Positions 35,891-46,454 of a stretch of DNA of 64,000 nt are shown here, in pieces; position 1 is the first letter of the stretch, and each line of letters opens with the position of its first letter. A model generated the notes under the pieces. The model ran no database searches, was not told where the DNA came from, and saw nothing but the letters and a program-made list of their open reading frames with translations. This DNA comes from Lunularia cruciata. Lineage: Eukaryota > Streptophyta > Marchantiopsida > Lunulariales > Lunulariaceae. The stretch lies in contig OX419755.1 of NCBI GenBank assembly GCA_948567375.1, forward strand, positions 8,127,001 through 8,191,000. Reading direction: 5' to 3'. The position numbers were made by a program, and so were the translations under genes.

Positions 35891-35952
35891 TTGACTTTGA
35901 GTTGGAGTTTGATATAGAAGCTTATTCAATTGAGAGTGCACTTGGCGTGTCC
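35891..35952 (+). pseudogene. Family E gag, part 1
   Basis: An open frame reads LEFDIEAYSIESALGV up to the LTR B insertion. It continues after it as SAPLLWDIDE, and after the A2 insertion as IYRASKGSRHYF. Because three separated pieces fuse into one frame when the inserts and one copy of each duplication are removed, this is very likely real coding sequence. I infer gag from its position upstream of protease. Confidence 0.6.
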
Positions 35953-36762
35953 TGTGAGCCGGCCTATCTCTCACTCAGAATGAACCTTTGATGGCTATTA
36001 TGGTACCCAAAAGGACAAGGATATATTGGTACAGGAAGTGATTTGCAAAATAGCTAAATTTATTTTAGAAGAAGTCCATTCACCTAGCGCACCATGGACT
36101 AAGAAGGCAAGGAACCCCAACTCCATCATACAACTCCATCATACAACTCCATCATACAACTCCATCATACTACTCCAAGGCTAACACTCCAAGACTCAAG
36201 ACATTGCTCACTAGAGAACTCAATGAGAGAGAGATAGTTGCAAATGAAAGGATGATGAGTACCTCCTCACCCTTTTTTATATACTTGTGAAATAGTTACA
36301 CACCAAAGTTACTAATTATTGGAGTAACTCAAGTTACTAGACTAAAAGTCAAGTAAAGTCAAAAAGTATAAAGAAATATCCATTCACATGGGCATATTCC
36401 ACTAGCATGTGATCTTATCTTGACCCAACCACTAAGTCAAGGATTCCTTCACATTGGCTAACCTTGGGCTATAGAAGAATCCAAAACAAAAAGGCTTGCG
36501 GGCCCAAGAGTTCTCAACTCTTTCCTCAAAGCAAAACACCTAGGAATAATACCAAGTCAACACACTAGAATCCAAAATAATGGTGCTCATCTTTTCCACC
36601 TCCTCTAAAGTAAGGTCCTCTTTATCTTAGTTATGACCAACTCTAGCTAATCATGACTAATGTAGAACCATCCTTTATCTCTATATAAATAATATCTCTC
36701 AAGTACTTATAATACCAAGCTAAATATCACAATACCACACACATGCACAAATGGGTGTTATA
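35953..36762 (-). repeat. Solo LTR B (minus) in family E gag, 810 bp
   Basis: Plus-strand ends are TGTGAGCCGGCC and GGGTGTTATA. The flanking 4 bp are GTCC (35949-35952) and GTCT (36763-36766). It is longer than its relatives because of an insert of about 82 bp at about 36005-36086 and a 13-bp unit (AACTCCATCATAC) repeated four times at about 36119-36170. Excision restores the E gag frame. Confidence 0.75.
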
Positions 36763-36792
36763 GTCTGCACCATTGTTATGGGACATTGATGA

Positions 36793-37207
36793 TGTAACAA
36801 TATAGAATTTAGTGATGTAGTTAGTAAAGCTAACAAAGTAGAGAATAAGCCAAATTAGCTTAGAATATTCTAGAAGCATCTAAGAAGCTTCTTAGGAAGC
36901 TTCCCAACTAGTTAAACTTGCACCTCAAGCAAGTAGCTTCTAGAAGCTTCTTACGAGCATAGCTTGCATGCCAAGTAGGCGGCTTCTAGAAGGAAGCTTC
37001 TTGAGAAGTTTCCTAGTTAGCTTGGCTTGCACTCTAAGAAAGCGGCTCAAGGAATCTTCTTGAGAAGCTTCTCAAGGGCCTTGTATGCTACCTATAAATA
37101 CCAAATCCGAAGCTCATGCTAGGATTTGGAGTTTTCTCACATTCAAGCGTACCAATGTGAATTCCATTCTCCTATTTCTCTCTTCGCTTTTGGCTTTTTT
37201 TTTTACA
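36793..37207 (+). repeat. Element A2 5' LTR (LTR A), 415 bp
   Basis: TGTAACAATATAG to TTTTTTTACA. It is preceded by GATGA (36788-36792), and the matching AATGA follows the 3' LTR at 48125-48129, a 5-bp duplication with one change. TATAAATA is at 37093-37100. The primer binding site TGGTATCAGAGC follows at 37209-37220. Heat-shock-type arrays fill the 230 bp upstream of the TATA box. It lacks one array block present in the 3' LTR, so the two LTRs differ in length (415 against 439 bp). Confidence 0.9.
36863..37100 (+). promoter_or_regulatory. LTR A promoter of A2: HSE clusters and TATA box
   Basis: Inverted GAA units at alternating 2-bp spacing occur as GAATATTCTAGAA (36863-36875), paired GAAGCTTC blocks, TTCTAGAAGCTTC and GAAGCTTCTTGAGAAG. 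TATAAATA lies at 37093. The heat-shock factor site is nGAAnnTTCn with at least three alternating units, so several of these are full sites. Function is inferred from the consensus. Confidence 0.7.
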
Positions 37208-37208
37208 T

Positions 37209-37220
37209 TGGTATCAGAGC
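37209..37220 (+). other. Primer binding site of A2
   Basis: TGGTATCAGAGC, one base after the 5' LTR, complementary to the 3' end of plant initiator Met tRNA. It is the site where first-strand DNA synthesis starts in many plant LTR retrotransposons. Confidence 0.85.
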
Positions 37221-38430
37221 AAAAATGGGATGGATGGAATTTATGGACCACTAAATCTACTTCCACCAAACCATTGGGATTTTTGTGTCCAAGTGTTACC
37301 CAAGCATCATTTCATGCAATTCATCACCTCATATTTTGGACAAGATTTTCTACATATGATCACCATATCTAAGGAACCCTTGATACTTCCGATTGTAACT
37401 TATGGAGAACGGTGGACATGCTATTTCTATGTAATAAAAAATTAGATACATTAGGGGTGGAGTGATAAAGTAGCAACCATGGCGGCAATACCCCATGTCA
37501 TCCTTGCTATGCAGCAACAAATTGAGCACCTTACTTGATTGTTGGATGAACAAGATCTTTGACGACAAGAGCATGTAGAGAGAGTACCAATTCAAGAAGG
37601 AGAAGATTGGATTAGATTCCCTAAACCCAAGATATTTGAAGGCAAGAATCTCCTAGGTGCGGTGGAGAATTTTGTGTTTGACTGTGAACATTATTTTGAA
37701 GCTACCAATTTACAAGACGATTGAAAACAAATTCTCTTGGCTTCTAGCCAATTGGATGGAGTAGCAAAGCTATGGTGAAGATTTTGAGTGGAGTAAGCTA
37801 AACAACAAATTGTTGCACCAATTTGATATGGGCAAAATTCAAGAGCATAATAATTAGTCAGTTCCAAGCTATAAATGCCACACAAGCTGCACATGATAAC
37901 TTGGTAGAGTTGAAATAGATTGGCTCTGTAAGAAGTTACATCACGTAGTTCCAAAACACCATCATGAAAATTCTAGATATATTGGAAGGTGAAGCTCTAG
38001 TTCAATTTGTGAGGGGCTTGAAGGCAAGAACCAAATTAGAGGTAACCATGCGAGAGCCACAACATTTGGAGGATGCTATGTGGTTGGCCGGATGTTTTGA
38101 TTCCTTGGTGGCAACAACTTGGTCTTGACTTTGACCTTGACCTTGACCTCGACCTCCATAGAGCCTACCAATACACTACATACGAGTGGAGGAGCCAACA
38201 CCAATGGAGATTGATGCCATTCAATGAAGACCACTTGGCATAGCAAATAGAGAGAAACTGCAACAAAATTGTGGTTGTTTTTATTGTCACTAATTGGGGT
38301 ATCGCATTGCTGAATGTCCACTCAAGAATAGACGACCTCAACAAGTTGCAGAGGTGGAGGTTGTGGAGCGAAATGATCAAGGAAACAAGGAATCCCAGTA
38401 GGAGATTTTGAGCCACCTATTGGGAGCTTG
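37221..38430 (+). pseudogene. Element A2 gag
   Basis: Homologous to A3 gag but more decayed. It reads AAIPHVILAMQQQIEHL (from about 37480), a stop, then FPKPKIFEGKNL-like and LASSQLDGVAKLW-like segments. The zinc knuckle at about 38275-38320 reads CFYCH-stop-LGYRIAEC: the His of C-x2-C-x4-H-x4-C is Tyr, and there is a stop inside. Capsid function is presumed from family. Several stops and indels make it inactive. Confidence 0.75.
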
Positions 38431-39060
38431 ATTAGTTCCAATGGGATTAAAGGCTAGACCTATGCAAGTTTGCTTCACTTGCAAGGTATGATATCTATTT
38501 GGGGTTGTAAGATTTTGGTTGACTCTAGAAGTTCAGAGAATTACATGTCTATGCAAGTAGCAAAGGAATTGGGTATTCTTATCAAGCCAATGATTGGAAG
38601 TAGTTTGATGATGGCGGATGGTAGAAAGAGTTCCGCATTCCACACCTTGCATCCTATTACCTTCAAGATTGGGAAGGAGTATTAAGAGTGTATGAGGTTT
38701 GTAGTAGCACCTCTACACTATGATATCATTTTGGGTCTACCTTGGCTTGAACGTCATAAGGTTCAATTCGATTGGACCCAACAACAAATTCAAGTACAAC
38801 ACCAAGGTAGGAATTTCCGATTAGGTTGTCTAGCACCTCTGAGTGAGACACCTAAGAATAATCAGTCCCAAGATATGAAGTTTGTCAAGAAGGTAGCCAT
38901 AGAGCAAACTTGGAAGGGAGATGAGTCCCAAGATGGGAAGTCTACTACAAAGGCAATGATGGAGCAACCTTGGAAGAGAGATGAGTCCCTAGAAGGGAAG
39001 TTTGTTAGTAAAGCAACCATAGAGCAAGCTTTGGAGGAAGATAAGTCTATATTTGTGGTG
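38431..39060 (+). pseudogene. Element A2 protease and linker
   Basis: The protease region has ILVDSRSSENYMSMQVAKEL and HYDIILGLPWLERHKVQFDW. The catalytic D-S/T-G is D-S-R, a Gly-to-Arg change that should kill an aspartic protease; element A3 keeps D-S-G. The linker has three imperfect repeats of about 22 codons each (K-A/V-T/M-I/M-E-Q ... D-E-S-Q/L), also present in A3. Confidence 0.75.
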
Positions 39061-40477
39061 TGGATCAAGCTGATTGCACAAGAACAATCTAAGGAGGGCC
39101 AAGAGCCTCATCAACCAATGGTTGATTGGATAGTTCAGGAGTTTGCGGATATGTTTCTAGATGATCTGCCAAAAGGATTACCCTCTGATCGAGGTATGCC
39201 TTTCAAGATCGAGTTATTTCCAAGGAGTACTCTAGTGAGTAGACCGATCTATCGGCTCTCACCAAAGGAGTTGGAGTAGTTGCAAACAACACTTACAAAG
39301 TTTTTGGAGAAGGACTTCATATGACATAGTACCTCTCCTTGGGGAGCACCTATTTGTTCCATAGAAGGATGGAGGAATTCATTTCTGTATTGATTACCGT
39401 GGGCTCAATAAGCAAACCGTGAAGAATGCATATTCCTTGCCTTGGATTAATGACTTGCTTGATCAACTAAGTGGAGCATGCTACTTTTCCAAGTTGGATC
39501 TTCATAGCGGCTATTGGCAAATTCCTATTGATAGAGAGAATGTGCAAAAGACTACCTTTCACACAAGGTATGGGCATTTCAAGTGGAGAGTTCTACCTTT
39601 CAAACTCACTAATTCTCTAGCAATCTTCATGGATCAGATGCATCGGGTGTTAGATAGACTATTGGATTGGTCTGTGGTAGTGTTCTTGGATGATATCTTA
39701 ATCTATAACAAGATAGAGGCAAAACACGTGAATCATGTGCGAGAAGTCCCAAGGCAACTACAACAATGGAAATTTTACTACAAGAAGTCAAAGTGTGCCT
39801 TTTGGCAGAAGGAGGTTACCTTCTTGGGTCATAAGATCTCATCAGAGAGGATCAAGATGGAAGAAGAGAAGATCAAGGCCATTATTGATTGGCCTACCCC
39901 CAAAGGATGCTATAGAAGTACGGCATTCAATGAATTGGCCAATTTTTACCTGCGGTTCATCTACTATTATGCTCATGTGGCTACACCATTGACTAACCTC
40001 TTGGGAAAGAACTTGAGCTTCCAATGGACCACCAAGCATGAAGAAGCATTCCAAAAGAAGCATATGGTGTCTTCAAGACCCATTCTTCAACCATATGATC
40101 CTCAACTACCTTATGTGGTTGATTTTGATACTTCTAACTTTGCAATTGGAGTTGTGTTGCAATAGGAATTCCCATATAGACAACATCCCATTGCCTTTGT
40201 GTCTTGCTAACTAAATACAACTGAAAGAAATTACTCTACTCAAGATCAAGAACAACTTGCAATGGTATATGCCACCAAGGTATGGATGCATTATCTCTTA
40301 GGGAAACAAGTGATCATGCAAACTGATCACAAGCCATTGTTGCAAACCTTACACTTGGAGCACATGAAGAGTTGACATCATCAAAAGGAAGAGCAACTCC
40401 AATTGTTTGACATCAAACTTGAGTACAAACCAAGTTGGTTCCATTTCATCATTGATGCTCTATCATGACAACTTGAT
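39061..40477 (+). pseudogene. Element A2 reverse transcriptase and RNase H
   Basis: The 248-codon frame at 39419-40165 covers most of [37 protein letters not shown] and [12 protein letters not shown] (catalytic FLDD intact), then the start of RNase H (PYVVDFDTSNFAIGVVLQ). The upstream part (from SDRGMPFKIELF) is split by stops and a small deletion before it. RNase H continues in other frames with MQTDHKPLLQTLHLEHMKS. Confidence 0.85.
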
Positions 40478-40790
40478 TTGAAGTCTCTTCCTCTCATCAC
40501 GGCGGCAATTACAATGGTGTTAATTGACTCCAAGGTCCATAACAAGTTTCGATCAACTCTACAACAAGACCTCTTCTTCCAAATGGTACATGGTCATCTA
40601 ACAACAAGCGACAAGGAGTACAACACCTTCTCCTTCAAGGAAGGCCTTCTATTCCATGCAGACCAGATCTATGTTCCAGCCAAAGGTGATCTCCGACTTG
40701 TGTGCCTTCAAGAAGCCTATGATTTACCAATAGTTGGTCACATGAGTGTGGACAAGACCTTAGGTACCCTCCAACGCCAATGGTGGTGGC
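40478..40790 (+). pseudogene. Element A2 integrase, part 1
   Basis: Open frame of the integrase N-terminal region: HDRQLDLK-like lead, then GLLFHADQIYVPAKGDLRLV, then HMSVDKTLGTLQRQWWW. The His pair of the zinc-binding region is present. The frame runs straight into the 5' LTR of element A3 after GTGGC; the next codons (PNMTRDVWEFVQSCERCQ) are found at 46455. Confidence 0.85.
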
Positions 40791-41201
40791 TGTAACAATA
40801 TGGAGTTTAGTGACAAAGTTAGTCGGGCTTACGAAGTAGAGAATAAGACAAAATAGCCTAGAATATTCTAGAAGCATCTAAGAAGCTTCCCAACTAGTTA
40901 ACTTGCGCCCTAAGCAGGTAGCTTCTAGAAGGAAGCTTCTAGAAGCTTCTAACTAGCTTAGCTTGCACGCCAAGTAGGCGGCTTCTAGAAGGAAGCTTCT
41001 TGAGAAGCTTCCTAGTTAACTTGGTTTGCACTCCAAGAAAGCGGCTCAAGGAAGCTTCTTGAGAAGCTTCAAGGGTCTTGTATGCTACCTATAAATACCA
41101 AGGCCAAAGCTCATGCTAGGCATTTTGAGTTTTCCTTTATTCAAGTATCCCAATGTGAATTTCCATTCTCTTATTTCTCTCCTCGGTTTTGGTCTTTTAC
41201 A
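40791..41201 (+). repeat. Element A3 5' LTR (LTR A), 411 bp
   Basis: TGTAACAATATGG to GGTCTTTTACA, preceded by the target duplication GTGGC (40786-40790). It differs from the 3' LTR by about 15 substitutions and one 12-bp gap in a GAAGCTTC block. TATAAATA is at 41090-41097. It drives A3 transcription if active. Confidence 0.95.
40861..41097 (+). promoter_or_regulatory. LTR A promoter of A3: HSE clusters and TATA box
   Basis: GAATATTCTAGAA is at 40861-40873. GAAGCTTCTAGAAGCTTC, four perfect alternating GAA units, follows about 60 bp later, then GAAGCTTCTTGAGAAGCTTC twice, ending about 20 bp before TATAAATA (41090). This is the layout expected of a heat-inducible promoter. That heat-shock factor binds here is inference from the consensus. 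Confidence 0.75.
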
Positions 41202-41202
41202 T

Positions 41203-41214
41203 TGGTATCAGAGC
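41203..41214 (+). other. Primer binding site of A3
   Basis: TGGTATCAGAGC one base past the 5' LTR, complementary to initiator Met tRNA. Confidence 0.9.
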
Positions 41215-41472
41215 AGGAATGGGATGGATGGAACTTATGGACCACCAAATCCACTTCCACCAAACCATTGGGACTTTAATGTCCAGATATTACCAAAGCA
41301 TCATTTCACACAATTCATCACCTTGCACTTTGGGCAGGATTTTCTACACATGATCACCGTGTCAGAGGAACCCTTGATACTTCCAATTGTAACTTATGGA
41401 GAACGGTGGACGTGTTGTATCTATGTTTTAAGCAACTAAATAAATTGAGTGTAGTAGAATAGAGTAGTAGCA

Positions 41473-42330
41473 ATGGCGGCAATACCGGATGTTATCCTTG
41501 CAATGCAACAACAAATCAAGCATCTTACTTGATTGTTGGATGAACGAGACCAGCAACGACAAGAACAGATAGACAGAGCGCCAGTTTGAGATGGAGAAGA
41601 TTGCATTTGATTTCCAAAACCCAAGGTGTTTGAAGGCAAGAATCTTCCAGGCACAGTGGAGAATTTTTTGTTTGACTGCGAACGTTACTTTGAAGCCACC
41701 AATCTTCAAGACGAGCGGAAACAAATTCTCTTGGCTTCTAGCCAATTGGATGGCGTGGCAAAACTTTGGTGGCAATTTCGAGTAGAAAGAGCTGAATGAC
41801 AAATTGTTACACCAATTTTGACATGGGCAGAATTCAAGGATGCAATACTTGGTCGATTTCAAACTATAAATGCCACCTGAGCCACACAAGATAAATTGGT
41901 GGAGTTGAGGCAGATTGGCTCAGTGAGAAGCTATATCACACAATTTCAGAACATCATCATGCAAATTCCAGATATCCAAGAAGGTGAAGTTCTGGATCAA
42001 TTTGTGCAAGGATTGAAGTCACGAACCAAATTGGAGGTGACCATGCGGGAGCCACAAAACATAGAAGAAGCCATGCAATTGGTTGAGCGTTTTGATTCCT
42101 TGGTTGCGACAACTTGGTCTTGACCTTGACCTACACAAAGCCTACCAATACCACGAATGGAAGAACCAGTACCAATGGAGATTGATGCTATCCAACGAAG
42201 ACCACTTGGCACAGTAGATAAAGAAAGATTATGACAAAATGGAGGTTGCTTTTATTGTTGCCAAGTTGGACATTGCATTGTTGAATGTCCACTTAGGAAT
42301 GGGCGACCTCGACAAGTTGCCCAGATGGAG
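41473..42330 (+). pseudogene. Element A3 gag with zinc knuckle
   Basis: It starts MAAIPDVILAMQQQIKHLT, then LLDERDQQRQEQ after a stop. Later segments are FPKPKVFEGKNLPGTVENFL (in a shifted frame) and LASSQLDGVAKLWWQFRVE. The 75-codon frame 41896-42123 has SVRSYITQFQNIIMQIPDIQ and FVQGLKSRTKLEV. A perfect C-x2-C-x4-H-x4-C knuckle (CFYCCQVGHCIVEC) lies at about 42248-42289. This is a typical gypsy capsid-nucleocapsid layout. A handful of stops (several TAG or TGA) interrupt it, so it is recently dead rather than ancient. Confidence 0.85.
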
Positions 42331-42398
42331 TTTGTGGAATAGAATGTTTAGGGAAACAAAGAATCCCAGTAGGAGATTTTGAGCCACCTACTGGGAGC

Positions 42399-42884
42399 TT
42401 GATTAGTTCCAATGGGATTGAAGGGTCAACCTATGCAAGTTTGCTTCACTTGCAAGGTACAATATCTGATCGGGGTTGTAAGATTTTGGTTGATTCTGGA
42501 AGTTCAGAAATTTGCATGTTTATGCAAGTAGCAAAGGAATTGGGTATTCCTATCAAGCCAGTGTTTGGAAGTAGTTTGATGATGGCGGATGGTAGAAAGG
42601 GTTCTACATTCCGCACCTCACATCCTGTTACCTTCAAGATTGGGAAGGAGTATTTGGAGTGTATGAGGTTTGTAGTAACACCTCTACACTATGATATCAT
42701 TCTGGGTCTACCTTGGCTTGAACGTCATAAGGTTCAATTTGATTGGACCCGACGACAAATTCAAGTACAACACCAAGGTAGAAATTTCCGATTACGTTGT
42801 CTGGCACCTCTGAGTAAGACGCCTAAGAATAGTCAGTCCCAAGATGGGAAGTTTGTCGAGAAGGGAGCCATAGAGCAAATCTAG
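42399..42884 (+). pseudogene. Element A3 aspartic protease
   Basis: The 161-codon open frame includes CKILVDSGSSEICMFMQVAK with the catalytic D-S-G, and HYDIILGLPWLERHKVQFDW, the I/V-L-G flap-side block. It is followed by the repeat-rich linker shared with A2 (SQSQDGKFVEKGAIEQ ...), broken by a TAG at about 42882. In an intact element it would process the polyprotein. Confidence 0.85.
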
Positions 42885-43001
42885 AAGGGAGATGAGTCCC
42901 AAGATGGGGAGTTTGCCAAGAAGGCAACCATAGAGCAAGCTTGGAAGAGAGATGAGTCCCTGGAAGGGAAGTTTGTTAATGAAGCGACCATAGAGCAAGC
43001 T

Positions 43002-43800
43002 TTGGAGGAAGATAAGTCTGTATTTGCGGTGTGGGTCAAGCCGATTGCACAAGAACAGTCTGAGGAGGGCCAAGAGCCTCATCAAGCAATGGTTGATCGG
43101 ATAGTTCAGGAGTTTGCAGATGTGTTTCCGGATGATCTGCCAAAGGGATTACCCTCCAATCGAGGTATGCCCTTCAAGATTGAGTTATTGCCATGGAGTA
43201 CTCTAGTGAGTAGACCAATCTATTGGCTCTCACCAAAGGAGTTGGAGGAGTTGCAAATATAACACTTATAGAGTTGTTGGAGAAGAATTTCATACAACAT
43301 AGTACCTCTCCTTGGGGAGCACCGGTACTATTTGTTCCAAAGAAGGATGGAGGACTTTGATTCTGTATTGATTACCGTGGACTCAATAAGCAAACCGTGA
43401 AGAATGCATATCCCTTGCCTTGGATCGATGACTTGCTTGATCAACTAAGTGGAGCACACTACTTTTCCAAGCTGGATCTTTGTAACGGCTATTGGCAAAT
43501 TCCTATTGAAGGAGAGGACGTGCAAAAGACTACTTTTTGCACAAGGTATGGACATTTTGAGTGGAGAGTTCTACCTTTTGGACTCACTAATGCTCCAGTA
43601 GTCTTCATGGATCAGATGCATCGGGTGTTGGAGGGACTATTGGATCGGTCCGTGGTGGTGTTCTTAGATGATATTCTATTAGATGATATTCTTGCACATG
43701 ATTCACGTATTCTATAGTAGGACAGAGGCAGAACACGTGAATCATGTGCAAGAAGTCCTAAAATGACTATTGTAATGGAATTTCTACTATAAGAAGTCAA
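43002..43800 (+). pseudogene. Element A3 reverse transcriptase
   Basis: The segment [20 protein letters not shown] leads to a broken stretch, then [55 protein letters not shown] and VVVFLDDIL with catalytic FLDD. Right after the active site the frame is destroyed by a direct duplication (TTAGATGATATTCT twice) plus an inserted 20-bp inverted copy of downstream sequence (43689-43708 against 43735-43754). The RNase H linker (KCAFWQKEVTFLGHKIS in A2) resumes at about 43800. Confidence 0.85.
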
Positions 43801-44485
43801 AGTGTGCTTTTTGGCAAAAAGAGGTTACCTTCTTGGGTCATAAGATCTCATCAGAGGGGATCAAGATGGAAGAAGAGAAGATCAAGGCCATTACTAATTG
43901 GCCTACCCCGAAGGATGCTACAAAAGTATGAGCATTCAATGGATTGGCCAGTTTTTACCAACGGTTCATCCACTATTATGCTCACGTGGCTGCACCATTG
44001 ACTGACCTCTTGGGAAAGAACTCAAGCTTCCAGTGGACCACCAAGTATGAAGAATCATTCTAGAAGTTAAAGCATATGGTGTCTTCAAGACCCATTCTTC
44101 AACCATATGATCCTCAACTACCTTGTGTGGTTGATTTTGATGCTTCTAACTTTGCGATTGGAGCTATGTTGCAACAAGAATTTCCAGATGGACTACATCC
44201 TATCGCCTTTGTGTTTTGCCAACTAAATATAGCTAAAAGAAATTACTCTGCTCAATTCAGGAACAACTTGCAATGGTATATGCCAACCAAGGTATGGAGG
44301 CATTATCTCTTGGGAAAACAAGTGATCATGCAAACTAATCACAAACCATTGTTGCAAACCCTACACTTGGAGCACATGAAGAGTCGGCATCATCGATGAG
44401 AAGAGAAACTCCAATTGTTTGACATCAAACTTGAGTACAAACCAGGTTGGTTCCATGTCATCCCCGATGCTCTATCACGATGACC
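43801..44485 (+). pseudogene. Element A3 RNase H
   Basis: The frame at 44076-44399 reads MVSSRPILQPYDPQLPCVVD, FDASNFAIGAMLQQEFPDGL and KQVIMQTNHKPLLQTLHLEH. The catalytic Asp of the first block is present (VDFDAS). TDHKPL is TNHKPL here, an Asp-to-Asn change at a conserved active-site residue; A1 and A2 keep TDHKPL. Stops lie upstream (TTCTAGAAG) and before the integrase (CGATGACCTGA). Confidence 0.8.
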
Positions 44486-44489
44486 TGAT

Positions 44490-45660
44490 TTGAAGGATCT
44501 TCCTCTCATCACGGCGGCAATTACAACGGTGTCCATTGACCCTAAGGTCCATAATGAGTTTCAATCAGCTCTACAACAAGATCCCTTCTTCCAAATGGTA
44601 CATGGTTGTCTGACAGCACGCGACAAGGAGTACAACACCTTCTCCTTCAAGGAAGGCCTTTTATTCCGTGAAGACCAGATCTATGTTCTAGCCAAAGGTG
44701 ATCTTCGACTTGTGCGCCTTCAAGAAGCCCATGATTTACCAATAGCTGGTCACATAGGAGTAGACAAGACCTTGGGCACCCTCCAATGCCAATGGTGGTG
44801 GCCTAACATGACACAAGATGTTCGAGACTTTGTCCGATCATGTGAGAGTTGCCAACGGAACAAGGCCAGCAACCAAAAGCCGAGTGGACTCCTTCAACCA
44901 CTCGCCATTCCATCCGCTCGTTGGGAGCATGTGAGCTTGGATCTCATCACATCCTTGCCAAAGACAAAACAAGGACACACCACAATTGTGGTGTTTGTGG
45001 ATAAGCTTAGTAAGCAAATCCACTTGGCACCAACCTGTGATACCGTGGATGCTCCAACCTTAGCGCAAATCTACTTCGACAATGTCTTCAAGCATCATGG
45101 GATGCCACGCGTACTCATCTCTGACCGTGATCCTCGATTTACCGAGAAGTTTTGGCAAGCACTCTTCCAGATACTCGGCACCAAGCTTGCTTTGTCCATG
45201 GCCTATCATCCTCAAACTGATGGACAAACCAAACGCGCCAATCATACATTGGAGGATATGTTGCATGCCTTTGTCAATGTCCACCATACCAACTGGGATG
45301 AATGTCTTGCGGCTGCAAAATTTGCCTACAACAATTCCAAACAGGCAAGCATTGGATTTTCTCCCTTCTTTCTCAATTTTGGCCAAGATCCGCTTGTTCC
45401 AGATTCTCTTCTTGCTCTCCCTCCCTCTCAGGTTCCTCATATTTCTACATTCTTGACCACTATATCCCAATCTCTCCAACAAGCCAAATCTCACCTCCTT
45501 GTTGCTCAGAATCGCCAAAAACAATATGCAGACCATCATCGTCATGATCTCACCTTTGAAGTTGGTGATAAAGTCATGTTATCCTCTAGTAACCTCTCTC
45601 TCCCACTTAAAACCCAAGTTCATAAACTTGCTCCTAATTGGATAGGACCCTTTGATATCA
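44490..45660 (+). pseudogene. Element A3 integrase (longest open frame of the nest)
   Basis: The 417-codon frame (44490-45743) holds the zinc-binding region (EAHDLPIAGHIG ... CESCQRNK) and the core (WEHVSLDLITSLPK with the first Asp, VLISDRDPRFTEKFW with the second). The third catalytic position reads DGQTKRANHTLED: the Glu of GQTE is Lys. A1 and A2 keep GQTE at this site. The GPY/F region follows (WIGPFDI). A 2-bp loss at about 45662 shifts the frame, so the chromodomain lies in another frame (45707-46015). Integrase inserts element DNA into host chromosomes; this copy should not be able to. Confidence 0.9.
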
Positions 45661-45706
45661 CCACATTATCTCTCCTGTTGCTTATTGGCTTGCCTTACCT
45701 TGTCAC

Positions 45707-46015
45707 ATGCGTATCCATCCTATCTTTCATGTTTCCAAGTTGAAACCCTTTGTTCCTAACCCTTCTTCCTTTTCCTCTCAAGTCCAACCTCCCCCTCTTC
45801 CTGTCCCTATCAATGATCATGAGGAGTACAAAGTTGATCGTATCCTTGCGCGTCGCCATATTCAACAAAGCCGTCGCCAACATACGGAGTACAAGGTCCT
45901 TTGGAAAGGGTATCCCCTTCATGATGCCACATGGGAACCTCTTTCTCACCTCCAGAATGCACAGATGGCCATCAAGGAATTCAAAGCTTCACTGGCGACG
46001 AGGACGTCACCAACT
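45707..46015 (+). pseudogene. Element A3 integrase C-terminal chromodomain
   Basis: The frame reads HPIFHVSKLKPFVPNPSSF, then DHEEYKVDRILARR, then YKVLWKGYPLHDATWEPLSH and LQNAQMAIKEF. This is the standard chromodomain pattern (Y-x-V-x-x-I ... Y-x-V-x-W-K-G-Y ... T-W-E-P ... I-x-x-F) at the C-terminus of chromovirus integrase. It binds methylated histone tails in characterised chromoviruses and biases insertion to heterochromatin. Here it is cut off from the integrase core by a frameshift. The polypurine run GGGGGG (46022-46027) follows. Confidence 0.9.
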
Positions 46016-46030
46016 AGCGGCGGGGGGATA

Positions 46031-46454
46031 TGTAACAATATGGAGTTTAGTGACAAAGTTAGTCGGGCTTACGAAGTAGAGAATAAGACAAAATAAACCT
46101 AGAATATTCTAGAAGCATCTAAGAAGCTTCTTAGGAAGCTTCCCAACTAGTTAACTTGCACCCTAAGCAGGTAGCTTCTAGAAGGAAGCTTCTAGAAGCT
46201 TCTAACTAGCTTAGCTTGCACGCCAAGTAGGCGGATTCTAGAAGGAAGCTTCTTGAGAAGCTTCCTAGTTAACTTGGCTTGCACTCCAAGAAAGCGGCTC
46301 AAGGAAGCTTCTTGAGAAGCTTCAAGGGTCTTGTATGCTACCTATAAATACCAAGGCCGAAGCTCATGCTAGGAATTTGGAGTTTTCACTCATTCAAGTG
46401 TCCCAATGTGACTTTCTATTCTCCTATTTCTCTCCTTGGTTTTGGTCTTTTACA
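46031..46454 (+). repeat. Element A3 3' LTR (LTR A), 424 bp
   Basis: TGTAACAATATGG to TCTTTTACA, followed by the target duplication GTGGC (46455-46459), identical to that before the 5' LTR. It contains the full heat-shock array: GAATATTCTAGAA (46102-46114), GAAGCTTC (46123, 46135), TTCTAGAA (46176), GAAGCTTCTAGAAGCTTC (46185-46202), GAAGCTTC (46245, 46257, 46304, 46316). TATAAATA is at 46343-46350. Confidence 0.95.

Noticed and set aside
36119-36170. Short regular repeats that might suggest a CRISPR-like array
   Set aside because: Four head-to-tail 13-bp units with no spacers, inside a plant LTR.
38862-39068. Minus-strand Ser-rich frame over the A2 linker (and its A3 counterpart 42792-43085)
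   Set aside because: It is the complement of the repeated K-x-x-x-E-Q linker in the plus-strand polyprotein.
45060-45545. 161-codon minus-strand frame
   Set aside because: Complement of the well-conserved A3 integrase core.
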